Source: JBOGVA01 sp050692195
Lineage (GTDB): Bacteria; Actinomycetota; UBA4738
Length of the DNA stretch: 64,000 nucleotides
Reading direction: 5' to 3'
Assembly: GCA_050692195.1 (NCBI GenBank)
Contig: JBOGVA010000074.1
Location: 19,519-83,518, forward strand
The notes under the pieces are model-generated. The model ran no database searches. It saw only the letters and a program-made list of their open reading frames with translations, and was not told the DNA's origin. Shown piece after piece: positions 50,767 to 59,492 of the stretch. Position 1 is the first letter of the stretch. Each line of letters begins with the position of its first letter. A program made the translations under genes and the position numbers.

Positions 50767-51624
50767 GTGGCTGAGGTCCTGCGCCTCCGGCCCGTTGGAT
50801 GGCGCCGGGTGGCCCGCGGCGGCTACACGGCGGCCGAGCGCTGGGTCGTCTCTTTAGAGGATGGATCGTCGGTGTTCGCCAAGGTCGGCGTCACCGGTCA
50901 TACGGCGGGGTGGCTTCGGGCAGAGCACAACGTCTATGCCCATGTCACCGCCGACTTTCTCCCTCCGCTGCTCGGCTGGAACGACGACGGCGACCGGCCG
51001 GTCCTCCTGCTCGAGGATCTGAGCGACGGGGAGTGGCCGCCCCCGTGGTCCCCGGAGAGGGTCGACCGGGTCCTCGAGACGCTCGATGCGATCAGGATGT
51101 CCCGGTCTCCGCCGGCGCTCCCCGACCTGGAGACGCGGCGATCGGAGCTATCGGCGTGGGTCCGCGTGGCAGAGGATCCCGCAGCGTTCCTCTCGATCAA
51201 TATGGCTTCCGGGTCCTGGCTCGAGGCCGCGCTGCTGGTGTTGCTCGAGGCGGAGGCCTCGGCTCGTCTCAAAGGCCACGAGCTCCTTCACCTCGACGTC
51301 CGGAGCGACAACCTCTGCTTCCTCGGGGCGCGCACTCTGCTCGTCGACTGGAACAGCGCCTGCGTGGGGAACGCTCGGGTCGACCTGGCCTTCTGGCTCC
51401 CGAGCCTGGAACAGGAAGGAGGTCCGGACCCCCACGCGATCCTTCCGGGTGAGCCGGAGCTTGCGGCCTTCGTCGCCGGGTACTTCGCCGGCAGGACGGG
51501 GCTGCCGCCGATCGACGACGCTCCGCGAGTCCGGGGCGTCCAGCTCAGCCAGCTCCGTTCGGCGCTGCCGTGGGCGTGCCGAGAGCTCGGCGTCCCCCCG
51601 CCCGATGGGCCGCCCAGGTCCTAG
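50767..51624 (+). CDS. aminoglycoside phosphotransferase-like (APH) kinase
   Basis: 285 residues, GTG start. Protein-kinase-like fold: RRVARGGYTAAERWVVSLEDGSSVFAKVG in the N-lobe, the catalytic loop HELLHLDVRSDNLCF (HxDxxxxN) and the metal-binding LLVDWNSACVG. Members phosphorylate small molecules such as aminoglycosides, choline or sugars. No resistance context is visible, and the substrate is open. It converges with trpB2, overlapping by 4 bp. Confidence 0.83.
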   Translation: MAEVLRLRPVGWRRVARGGYTAAERWVVSLEDGSSVFAKVGVTGHTAGWLRAEHNVYAHVTADFLPPLLGWNDDGDRPVLLLEDLSDGEWPPPWSPERVDRVLETLDAIRMSRSPPALPDLETRRSELSAWVRVAEDPAAFLSINMASGSWLEAALLVLLEAEASARLKGHELLHLDVRSDNLCFLGARTLLVDWNSACVGNARVDLAFWLPSLEQEGGPDPHAILPGEPELAAFVAGYFAGRTGLPPIDDAPRVRGVQLSQLRSALPWACRELGVPPPDGPPRS

Positions 51625-52991
51625 GTCGGGATGGGCACGCCGGGCAGTTTGGCCAGCCCGGCCTCCATGTCCTCCTCGCGGAACTCGACCTCGGGAAGGC
51701 GACCGTTCAGGTAATCGTCGTAGGCCTGCATGTCGAAGTGGCCATGGCCGCACAGGTTGAACAGGATGACCTTCTCCTCTCCCGACTCCCTGGCCGCGAT
51801 GGCCTCGTCGATCACCGCCCGGATGGCGTGGTTCGGTTCGGGCGCCGGGAGGATGCCCTGCGTCTGGGCGAACTGCACGCCCGCCTCGAAGACCTGGTTC
51901 TGGGTGTAGGCGCGCGCTTCCATCAGCCCGTTCTTCACCAGCAGTGACAGCGACGGGGCGTCGCCGTGGTAGCGAAGTCCCCCGGCGTGCACGGGCGCCG
52001 GCACGAAGGTGTGGCCGAGGGTGTACATGGGAAGCAGCGGCGTCATCTGTCCGGTATCACCGAAGTCGTAGGCGAACTGGCCCCGGGTGAGGGTAGGACA
52101 GGCCGCCGGCTCCGTAGCGATGAACCGGGCCTCCAGCTTCCCCGCCACCTTCAGTGCCATGAAGGGATAGGAGAAGCCCGCGTAGTTCGATCCGCCCCCC
52201 ACGCAGCCGATGACGAAGTCGGGTCTCTCGCCGGCCATCTCCATCTGCTTCTGGGTCTCCAGGCCGATGATCGTCTGGTGCAACAGGACGTGGTTCAGCA
52301 CGCTTCCCAGCGAGTAGTGCGTGTCCTCGTTCTGGGCGGCGACCTCGATCGCCTCGCTGATGGCGATGCCCAGTGAGCCGGTTGACTTGGCGTCCTCCTC
52401 GAGGATCTTCTTGCCGACGCCGGTGGTCGGGCTGGGCGACGGACGGACCTCGGCTCCGAAGGTCTCCATCATGATTCGGCGATAGGGCTTCTGCTCGTAC
52501 GACGCCCTGACCATGAACACCAGACAGTCCAGGCCGAAGAACTGGCAGGCCATCGAAAGCGCGGATCCCCACTGTCCGGCCCCCGTCTCGGTGGTCAGTC
52601 GTCGGGTTCCGGCCTCCTTGTTGTAGTACGCCTGAGCCAGAGCGGTGTTGGGCTTGTGCGACCCGACGGGGGAGACGCCCTCGTACTTGAAGTAGATGCG
52701 GGCCGGGGTCTCCAGGGCGCGCTCCAGCCGCCGGGCCCGGTACATGGGGGTCGGCCTCCACAGGCGGTAAATGTCGAGCACCGGTCCGGGGATGTCGATC
52801 CACCTCTCGGTGGAGACCTCCTGCATGATGAGGGCCTCGGGAAACAGGGGCGCGAGGGCGTCGGGACCCACCGGCTGTTGAGTCCCCGGGTGCAGCGGTG
52901 GCAGCGGCGGGAAGGGAAGGTCTGCCAGGAGGTTGTACCAGGCTGGCGGGAGATCATCTGGCGTCAGGTTGAACTGCACTGGCTCGGCCAT
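51621..52991 (-). CDS. tryptophan synthase beta chain-like protein, TrpB2 type
   Basis: 456 residues, longer than standard TrpB (~400), and carrying TrpB2 features: an N-terminal YNLLADLPFPPLPPLHPGT extension, RPTPMYRARRLE, and the PLP lysine in GVSPVGSHKPNT (K113). The phosphate loop is CVGGGSNYAGF. It joins indole (or a related nucleophile) to serine. No trpA is next to it, as usual for TrpB2, which can work without the alpha subunit. A TACAAT box lies 37 bp upstream of the ATG on the minus strand. Confidence 0.9.
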   Translation of the reverse strand: MAEPVQFNLTPDDLPPAWYNLLADLPFPPLPPLHPGTQQPVGPDALAPLFPEALIMQEVSTERWIDIPGPVLDIYRLWRPTPMYRARRLERALETPARIYFKYEGVSPVGSHKPNTALAQAYYNKEAGTRRLTTETGAGQWGSALSMACQFFGLDCLVFMVRASYEQKPYRRIMMETFGAEVRPSPSPTTGVGKKILEEDAKSTGSLGIAISEAIEVAAQNEDTHYSLGSVLNHVLLHQTIIGLETQKQMEMAGERPDFVIGCVGGGSNYAGFSYPFMALKVAGKLEARFIATEPAACPTLTRGQFAYDFGDTGQMTPLLPMYTLGHTFVPAPVHAGGLRYHGDAPSLSLLVKNGLMEARAYTQNQVFEAGVQFAQTQGILPAPEPNHAIRAVIDEAIAARESGEEKVILFNLCGHGHFDMQAYDDYLNGRLPEVEFREEDMEAGLAKLPGVPIPT

Positions 52992-53064
52992 CGCCGCCTC
53001 CTTCTCACGGGGCCGTTGAAGGGCCTCATTGTATGGTTCCGGCCGAGGTCGAGGGGGGCCAGAC

Positions 53065-54102
53065 CTAGCCGAGAAGCTTCTTCAGGATGATCGTGGGCGG
53101 CCGGAGGAGCTGGTCGAACGTGCACTGGCGAGCCGGCTTGTCGGGTCGCCACCGCACGAACCGGGCGCCGTGCCTGATGCGGTGCCCGGTCACCTGGTCG
53201 AAGCCCACCTCGCACACCAGCTCGGGCCGAAGCCGCTCGTAGGAGAGGTCCTTCTCCCGGGCCCACCGGCTGACCATGGCCTGGCCGGGAGGGGGCTCGG
53301 CGGAGCGCCCCGCCCGGTATGGCTCCAGGAACCGGACCAGCTCGCGCCGGGCCTGGCGGGTGAACCCGGAGGAGAACCCGACTTGCCAGAGCTCGTGGTC
53401 GGGGCCGTACAGGCCGAGCAGCAGCGACCCCACGGCCTCACCCGCGGCGTCCTTCGCCCAGCGGAACCCGATCACCACGCAGTCCGCCGTACGCTCCCGC
53501 TTGACCTTGAGCATCGCTCGTTCGCCCGAGCGATATGGGGCATCCAGTCGCTTTGCCATTACCCCGTCCAGCCCCTGGACGACGAAGGCCTCCAGCCATC
53601 GGTCGGCCAACTTGGGGTCGTAGCTGCACGGGCTCATGTGCAGCGGTGGAGCGGCCTTCGCCATCACGCGTTCCAGCCCCCTCCGCCGGTCCGACAGTGG
53701 CTTGATGCGGAGGTCCTGGTCTCCCTTGGCCAGGAGGTCGAAAGCGATGAACGAGGCGGGCGTCTCCCTGGACAGCCTCTGCACCCGGGACGCGGCGGGG
53801 TGAATCCGCTGGAGGAGCGCGTCGAAGTCGAGGCCCTTCCCATCTTCGGTGAAGACCACGATCTCGCCGTCCAGCACGAGCCGGCGGGTAGAGAGCGTCT
53901 TCGTCGCCCCGAGCAGCTCCGGGAAGTAGCGGGCGAAAGGAAGCTCGCCCCGGCTGGAGATGTACACGTCCGACCCGTCTCTGAAGATGATGGCCCGGAA
54001 ACCGTCCCACTTCGGCTCGTACTGCCATCCCTCTCCGGAGGGCAGAGCTCCGACGTGCTTCGCCTCCATTGGGGCGGTCGGCGGCTGGAAGGGGAGGTCC
54101 AT
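53065..54102 (-). CDS. ATP-dependent DNA ligase (LigC type)
   Basis: 345 residues from ATG 54102. The adenylation lysine is in YEPKWDGFRA (K31), followed by SSRGELPFARYFPELL, VLDGEIVVF, EGKTAKRL-like GVMAKRLDAPYRSG, and the MLKVKRERTADCVVIGF motif. An OB-fold C-terminal domain ends with RHGARFVRWRPDKPARQCTF. It seals nicks after NHEJ or base-excision repair, and is a likely partner of the LigD polymerase at 28915. No Ku is present in the window. Confidence 0.9.
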   Translation of the reverse strand: MDLPFQPPTAPMEAKHVGALPSGEGWQYEPKWDGFRAIIFRDGSDVYISSRGELPFARYFPELLGATKTLSTRRLVLDGEIVVFTEDGKGLDFDALLQRIHPAASRVQRLSRETPASFIAFDLLAKGDQDLRIKPLSDRRRGLERVMAKAAPPLHMSPCSYDPKLADRWLEAFVVQGLDGVMAKRLDAPYRSGERAMLKVKRERTADCVVIGFRWAKDAAGEAVGSLLLGLYGPDHELWQVGFSSGFTRQARRELVRFLEPYRAGRSAEPPPGQAMVSRWAREKDLSYERLRPELVCEVGFDQVTGHRIRHGARFVRWRPDKPARQCTFDQLLRPPTIILKKLLG

Positions 54103-54229
54103 CCCCGGGCATGCTACGCTCTCTGATCCGCGAGGCGCGTTGGTTTTCTCAACGCGCAATCTCTTGAGTCAAGCTCAGATGGGCCCACGGCTGCCCGCCC
54201 GGGCGCTGTGGGATGAGGGAGGAGCACGC

Positions 54230-54571
54230 TTGGACGAACAGCAGGGGGGGAACACGGTCTGGCAGGGCAGGATCGGAGACGTTCCGCTTCGCGTCGACAT
54301 GCTGCCGTCGGGTCGCATCTTCGCCTCGTGGGCCGTCCGGGGGAACGAGCGCCGAGCCGTCATGGACTCGGTCCAAGAGCTGGAGCAGCGCGTCCTGTTC
54401 CAGCTCATGCTCGGAGCGGGACCCCAACAGGACGCGGTGGCCAGGGAGGTGGTGGCGGCGGTCCGAGGCGGACAGGTCGGGCTCCCGGATCCGACCCAGG
54501 CCCCTCCGCCGGTCAAACGGAAGAAGAAGGATCGGCGCCGCGGCCCGCCCCGGTCCCGGCGGCGCCGGTAA
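54230..54571 (+). CDS. small protein with basic C-terminal tail
   Basis: 113 residues from TTG 54230, chosen because GGGAGGAG lies five bases upstream; ATG 54179 is in frame but lacks a ribosome-binding site. The core (VWQGRIGDVPLRVDMLPSGR, RVLFQLMLGAGPQQDAVAREVV) is mixed alpha/beta, and the end is a Lys/Arg-rich run that could bind nucleic acid. I do not recognise the family. It is divergent from the DNA ligase gene. Confidence 0.6.
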   Translation: MDEQQGGNTVWQGRIGDVPLRVDMLPSGRIFASWAVRGNERRAVMDSVQELEQRVLFQLMLGAGPQQDAVAREVVAAVRGGQVGLPDPTQAPPPVKRKKKDRRRGPPRSRRRR

Positions 54572-54606
54572 GTAGCGTCGCTCCAGTCAGCCGAAGGGCG
54601 ATCCAG

Positions 54607-55869
54607 CTAGCGGCGATCCAACCAGCCCCCCGACCGTCCGCGGCGGTCGGCCACCAGCCCCGCCAGGATGGACAGGGCGATCTCCTCCGCGGTTCGGGCG
54701 CCAAGATCGATCCCGACCGGGGTCCGGATCCGGCCAAGGTCCCGGTCGCCGAACCCCATCTCCCGGAGCCGTTCGAGGTGCTTGCCCACATGGCGGGCGC
54801 TTCCCATGACACCGATGAATCGCGCCGGCGACCTGAGGAGCGTGGCCACCGACTCTGCCAGGCCGGGGGCCTCGTGGTCCGTGTGCACGGCTGCCGTCTC
54901 TTTGTCGAGCGAGAGCTCATCGATGCCGCTCGCCCTCCTGCCCGCTGCACGGTGTTCCGTCGTGAAGCGGTCGGCTCGAGGCTCTACCAGGACCGGGTCG
55001 AAGCCGAGGCCCGGCGCCCATCGCATGAGCTCGTCCGCGACCGGAGTGGCCGAGAAGACGACGAGGACCGGCCGCCGAAGGATCGGCTCCAGGAACACCT
55101 CGACCGATCCGAGATCGTGGTGGTAGGTCCGCGTGGTGGGCGTTCGTGCGGCCAGGCTCTCGGGGGCGTCGGCCACGGCGGCGTCGTCGAACTCTGCACA
55201 GCCCAGGGTTCCGGCCAGCGGTCCGTTCGCTCCCAGCAGCAGCTTCTGCCCGACGCGGCACGGCGGGTCACCCTCTATCCGCACGGCCGTCGCCAATACG
55301 ACCTCGTCGCCGGCCGCCCGCCGCGCGGCCAGCTGGTCCTCGATGCTCGCGCCGCGTTCCGGGGCAGCGTCAGTCTGCCGATGCGCGGTCTGGCCGGCCA
55401 GGAGGTCGAGGGCGTGCGGCAGCGCGGGGAGGATGGCGGCCAGGCTCTCCACCGCCCCTCTCTCGCTTCCGGGGAGGTTGACGATGAGCGTCGACCCGAT
55501 GCTGCCGGCCAACCCGCGGGAGAGGGCGGCGAACGGAGTCGAACCACGCCCGGAGGCGCGCATCTCCTCGGCCAAGCCGGGAGCCTCCCGCTCGATCACG
55601 TCTCGGGTGGCCTCTGGGGTGACGTCCCTGGGTCCCAGTCCCGTTCCTCCGGTGGTCACGATCATGGAGACGGCTTCGGCTTCGCCGGCCAGCTCACGGA
55701 GGAGCGCAGCGATCGCCTGCCGATCATCCGGCACGACTTCTCGCCGCACCACCTCGAACTCACGCGCCTTCAGAAAGTCGGCCACGGCCCGGCCGGATGC
55801 GTCCTCGCGGTCTCCCTGGGCCACGCCGTCGCTGACCGTCACCACTGCCGCTTTCCACTGCGTGACCAT
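54607..55869 (-). CDS. MogA/MoaB - XdhC fusion, molybdenum cofactor maturation
   Basis: 420 residues from ATG 55869. Residues ~1-165 are a MogA/MoaB domain: AAVVTVSDGVAQGDREDASG, MIVTTGGTGLGPRDVTPEA and LIVNLPGSERGAVESLAAIL. Residues ~180-420 are an XdhC-like protein: DEVVLATAVRIEGDPPCRVGQ, LEPILRRPVLVVF, and the C-terminal Rossmann domain GVMGSARHVGKHLERLREMG with GARTAEEIALSILAGLVA. MogA adenylates molybdopterin, and XdhC carries or sulfurates cofactor for xanthine-dehydrogenase-type enzymes. The fusion would link the two steps. It is divergent from moaA. Confidence 0.87.
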   Translation of the reverse strand: MVTQWKAAVVTVSDGVAQGDREDASGRAVADFLKAREFEVVRREVVPDDRQAIAALLRELAGEAEAVSMIVTTGGTGLGPRDVTPEATRDVIEREAPGLAEEMRASGRGSTPFAALSRGLAGSIGSTLIVNLPGSERGAVESLAAILPALPHALDLLAGQTAHRQTDAAPERGASIEDQLAARRAAGDEVVLATAVRIEGDPPCRVGQKLLLGANGPLAGTLGCAEFDDAAVADAPESLAARTPTTRTYHHDLGSVEVFLEPILRRPVLVVFSATPVADELMRWAPGLGFDPVLVEPRADRFTTEHRAAGRRASGIDELSLDKETAAVHTDHEAPGLAESVATLLRSPARFIGVMGSARHVGKHLERLREMGFGDRDLGRIRTPVGIDLGARTAEEIALSILAGLVADRRGRSGGWLDRR

Positions 55870-55949
55870 GTGAGAGCCTCGAGTCCCATGCTCCAGGTGA
55901 CCGTCTACGCTTAGGGGCATATTCTGGTGGACGAAAGGGGTCCCTGCCT

Positions 55950-56981
55950 GTGAGCGAACAGATCCATCCTGCCGAGGCGACCGAGGTGCCGGCGTCCGGT
56001 CCGCTCGTCGATACCCACCGCCGCATCGCGGACGACCTGAGGGTCTCGGTGACCGACCGGTGCAACTTCCGGTGCACCTACTGCATGCCGGCAGAAGGAT
56101 TGCCGTGGCTGCCGCGCCAGGAAGTGCTGACCTACGAGGAGATCACCCACCTGGTCGGAATCTTCGTCCGGCTGGGAGTCAGGGAGATCAAGCTGACCGG
56201 CGGCGAGCCCACCGTGCGCAGAGAGCTTCCGACCCTGGTCGCCATGCTTCGCCGGGCGTACCCGGACCTGGCCATGTCGATGACCACGAACGGCTTCCTC
56301 CTCGACCGGCTGGCGCGCCCGCTCGCCGATGCCGGCCTGGACCGAGTGACGGTGTCCCTGGACTCGCTGATGCGGCACCGGTTCGCCGAGATGACCAGGC
56401 GGGACGCGTTGGACAAGGTCCTCGAAGGGCTCAGCGCCGCCGGGGATGCGGGCCTGACCCCGATCAAGCTCAACTGCGTGGTCATCTCAGGAACGAACCA
56501 GGACGAGGTGGTCGACTTCGCCCGCCTGGCACGAGCGACTGGATACGAGGTGCGGTTCATCGAATACATGCCGCTCGACGCTGAGCAGCGGTGGGAGCGG
56601 GCGAAAGTGGTTCCCTCCGCGGAGATCCTGGAGACCATCGACGGAGCTTTCCCCTTGATCCCCGAGAGCGACGGGCCCGAACCGGCCACCAGGTTTCGGT
56701 TCGCGGACGGAGCCGCGGGGGCCGTCGGCGTCATCGCGTCGGTGACCGAGCCGTTCTGCGACACGTGCAACCGGCTGCGACTGACCGCCGATGGGCAGCT
56801 TCGGGCCTGCCTGTTCGCCATGTACGAGACGGATCTGCGCACGCCGCTTCGGGCCGGCGCTCCGGACCAGGAGGTCGAAGGGCTCATTCGGCAAAATGTC
56901 TGGGCGAAGTGGGAGGGCCACAAGATCAACCATCCCGACTTCGAGCGACCCAGCCGCTCGATGTCGATGATCGGCGGCTGA
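55950..56981 (+). CDS. moaA: GTP 3',8-cyclase
   Basis: 343 residues, GTG start. Radical SAM cluster CNFRCTYC (C38, C42, C45), KLTGGEPTVR, TTNGFLLDRLA, LDRVTVSLDSL, and the second cluster near residue 270 with FCDTCNRLRLTADGQLRAC. The tail ends in GG. It catalyses the first step of molybdopterin synthesis. With the divergent MogA-XdhC gene it makes a small cofactor locus; moaC, moaD and moaE are not in the window. Confidence 0.95.
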   Translation: MSEQIHPAEATEVPASGPLVDTHRRIADDLRVSVTDRCNFRCTYCMPAEGLPWLPRQEVLTYEEITHLVGIFVRLGVREIKLTGGEPTVRRELPTLVAMLRRAYPDLAMSMTTNGFLLDRLARPLADAGLDRVTVSLDSLMRHRFAEMTRRDALDKVLEGLSAAGDAGLTPIKLNCVVISGTNQDEVVDFARLARATGYEVRFIEYMPLDAEQRWERAKVVPSAEILETIDGAFPLIPESDGPEPATRFRFADGAAGAVGVIASVTEPFCDTCNRLRLTADGQLRACLFAMYETDLRTPLRAGAPDQEVEGLIRQNVWAKWEGHKINHPDFERPSRSMSMIGG

Positions 56982-57029
56982 GGTCCATCCAGGACCTGGA
57001 AGGATGAAGGCCGCCCGCCAGCGCTCCTG

Positions 57030-57464
57030 ATGAGAGTTGACTACGCCTTCGTGGCGGAGGCGGCCGACTCCCAGGGTGGACTCTTCTACGTCACCCGTGG
57101 GGGCGCCGACCTCCACTTCCTCCCCAGGGAGTTCCCCAAGCCCCTTCGCCTTGGAGCCATCTCGTTCGTCGTCCGTGTGCTGGGGGAGCCGCACGAGATC
57201 GGGCAGACGTTCACCCTCCTGTACTCGATCGTGGACGCCGACGGCCGGAAGGTCGGTTTCGAGCAGCGCGTCGAGGCCAGGTTCGAAGCCCACCCCATCG
57301 ATCCAACGCGGGCCACGGCCAGCGTGGTCACCTTCCGCTTCTACGGGTTCCCCGTCCCGGACTTCGGGACCTACGTCTTCGAGGTCCACCACGGGGAGGA
57401 CCGGCTCGCCCAGGTGCCGTTCTGGGTCGTGCCGGTGGACGGGACCAGCGACGCGCCCGGATAG
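57030..57464 (+). CDS. DUF6941-like protein
   Basis: 144 residues. The N-terminal MRVDYAFVAEAADSQGGLFYVTRGGADLHF and C-terminal VVTFRFYGFPVPDFGTYVFEVH are beta-rich and fit the small DUF6941 family of actinobacteria. The function is unknown. The stop codon TAG shares one base with the GTG start of the glucosidase gene. Confidence 0.75.
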   Translation: MRVDYAFVAEAADSQGGLFYVTRGGADLHFLPREFPKPLRLGAISFVVRVLGEPHEIGQTFTLLYSIVDADGRKVGFEQRVEARFEAHPIDPTRATASVVTFRFYGFPVPDFGTYVFEVHHGEDRLAQVPFWVVPVDGTSDAPG

Positions 57465-59008
57465 TGTCAAGGCCATCGTCGCCTCACGAGGGCGTCATCT
57501 ATCAGATCTATCCGCGAAGCTTCGCCGACAGCGACGGGGACGGCATCGGCGACCTCCTCGGGCTGAGAGAGCGGCTTGGCTACCTGGTGGAGCTCGGCGT
57601 TGACAGCCTGTGGCTCAACCCCATCTCTCCATCCGGAGGGGTCGACGGGGGATACGACGTCACCGACTACACAGAGGTCGACGCGGCCTACGGCGGGCTG
57701 GACGCCCTCGACCGCCTGCTCGCCGAGGCTCACCGCGCCGGCCTGCGCGTGCTCCTGGACTTCGTTCCGAACCACACCTCGGACCGCCACCCGTGGTTCG
57801 TCGAGGCCAGGTCCTCCAGAGAATCACCGAAGCGATCCTGGTACGTGTTCGCCGATGGGCCGAGGGGCAGTCCACCCAACAACTGGCTCTCCGGGTTCGG
57901 TGGGTCTGCCTGGGTGCCGGATCGGGAGAGCGGGCAGCTCTACCTCGCCGGGTTCTATCCGGAGCAGCCCGAGCTGAACTGGGACACCCCGGAGGTCAGG
58001 ACGGCCGTGATCGAGGCCATGCGCTTCTGGGTGAACCGGGGCGTCGACGGCTTCCGCATCGACGTGGTCCACCGGCTGTCGAAGGATCCGCTGCTCCGCG
58101 ACAACCCCGTGGCCTCCGCGGCGCAGCCCCGCCATGATCCGGAGGGTAGCGTGCAGCGATTCGACGAGAACGGACCATGGATCCACGACTACGTCCGGGA
58201 GATCCGGGAAGGCGTCGGCGGCGAATCGCTCCTGCTCGGCGAGGTGTGGATGCTCGAGCTCCAGGAGGTTGCGAGGTTCTTGGGGCCGGGGGAGCTGGAT
58301 CTTACCTTCAACTTCCCGTTCGCCCTGGCGCCGTGGGATCCGGAGGCGATGGCGGCGGCCGTGGACGAGGCTGCCCGTCTGTTCGTCGGTCCGGGTGCAC
58401 CCGCCTATCACCTGTCAAACCACGACGTCTCGCGCCACGCCACCCGCTATGGGGACCGGGCCATCAGGCCGGCGGCCGTTCTCCTGCTGACCCTTCCGGG
58501 GACCCCCGTGCTCTACTACGGAGAAGAGGTCGGGATGACCGACGGCGAGGTTCCGACGCACCAACGGTACGACCGGTTCGGCCGCGACCCCTGCCGCACT
58601 CCGATGCAATGGGACCCTTCGGGGAACGCGGGGTTCTGCCCGCCCGGCGTCGATCCCTGGCTCCCCGTCGCGGGCGGCTTCGAGCGCCGAACCGTCGCCG
58701 TGCAGCGGGATGATCCCGACTCGGTCCTCTCCCTGTATCGGCGGTTGATCGACCTTCGAAAGAGATCCCCCGCCTTGCGGACGGGCCGGTATCGGAGAGT
58801 CGATGCCCCGGCGGGATGCCTGGCCTACGTGCGCGAGCGGGGCGAGCGTTTCCTGGTGGCCGTGAACTTCACCTCCTCTGAGCTCGCCGTGTCAGGCGCC
58901 ACCGGCTCCGTGGCAGCGGCGACATCTCTTCGGCGCGAGGGCCTGCCCGTGGAGAGGGGTGTCGTGCTGAACGGCGACGAGGCCCTGGTCATCCGCTTGC
59001 TCGCCTGA
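57464..59008 (+). CDS. GH13 alpha-glucosidase (oligo-1,6-glucosidase/AglA-like)
   Basis: 514 residues, GTG start overlapping the previous stop by one base. Alpha-amylase family regions are complete: LLDFVPNHTSDRHPWF, GFRIDVVHRL with the nucleophile D200, LLLGEVWM with the acid E260, and YHLSNHDVSR with D321. The segment PGTPVLYYGEEVGM and a C-terminal beta domain follow. It is cytosolic, with no signal peptide, and should cleave alpha-1,4 or alpha-1,6 glucosidic bonds in short sugars; maltose, isomaltose and sucrose are possible. Confidence 0.9.
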   Translation: MSRPSSPHEGVIYQIYPRSFADSDGDGIGDLLGLRERLGYLVELGVDSLWLNPISPSGGVDGGYDVTDYTEVDAAYGGLDALDRLLAEAHRAGLRVLLDFVPNHTSDRHPWFVEARSSRESPKRSWYVFADGPRGSPPNNWLSGFGGSAWVPDRESGQLYLAGFYPEQPELNWDTPEVRTAVIEAMRFWVNRGVDGFRIDVVHRLSKDPLLRDNPVASAAQPRHDPEGSVQRFDENGPWIHDYVREIREGVGGESLLLGEVWMLELQEVARFLGPGELDLTFNFPFALAPWDPEAMAAAVDEAARLFVGPGAPAYHLSNHDVSRHATRYGDRAIRPAAVLLLTLPGTPVLYYGEEVGMTDGEVPTHQRYDRFGRDPCRTPMQWDPSGNAGFCPPGVDPWLPVAGGFERRTVAVQRDDPDSVLSLYRRLIDLRKRSPALRTGRYRRVDAPAGCLAYVRERGERFLVAVNFTSSELAVSGATGSVAAATSLRREGLPVERGVVLNGDEALVIRLLA

Positions 59009-59137
59009 GCGACGGGATCCCCACCTCTCCCGAGATTGGGACGGCCCCGGGTGGGTAAGGGGAAGGTGGGAGGGGCCGATGCGGCTGATCTGGGCTGGTC
59101 AGCACGCATCCGGGAAGCAGCGATTGAAGGAGGAGCG

Positions 59138-59479
59138 ATGTCCGATACGGCTTCAGCGGTGGATCTGCAGAAGCAGAACGGCCGGTCCGGGTGGGTGAAG
59201 GGGCTGGCCGCGGGCGGTGCGGGAGGTACCGTGCTCTTGTTGGCCCGCCGGGCCCGGAAGCGCCGGAAGGAGAAGACCGTGGAGCGCGTGCAGCGCAGGG
59301 CCAAGGATATGGCCCAGAACCTGCCGGACCAGTGGGCAGACACGGTAGCGAAGCGGATGGATGACACTCGCTGGCAGATCTGGGCCGCGACGGCAGCCGC
59401 TCTCGCCTGGGTCCTCTTCCGGATGGCCGAGCTCCGCCAGCTTCGCCGGATGAACCGGGGGCTCAGGGCCTCGGCCTAG
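59138..59479 (+). CDS. small membrane-associated protein of unknown function
   Basis: 113 residues from ATG 59138, with AAGGAGGAG upstream. It has one weak glycine-rich hydrophobic segment (GLAAGGAGGTVLLLA), a very basic middle (RRARKRRKEK) and a second hydrophobic helix (IWAATAAALAWVLFRMA). It may sit at the membrane with the basic loop inside. No family is recognised. Confidence 0.65.
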   Translation: MSDTASAVDLQKQNGRSGWVKGLAAGGAGGTVLLLARRARKRRKEKTVERVQRRAKDMAQNLPDQWADTVAKRMDDTRWQIWAATAAALAWVLFRMAELRQLRRMNRGLRASA

Positions 59480-59492
59480 CTTTCGGCCTCAT

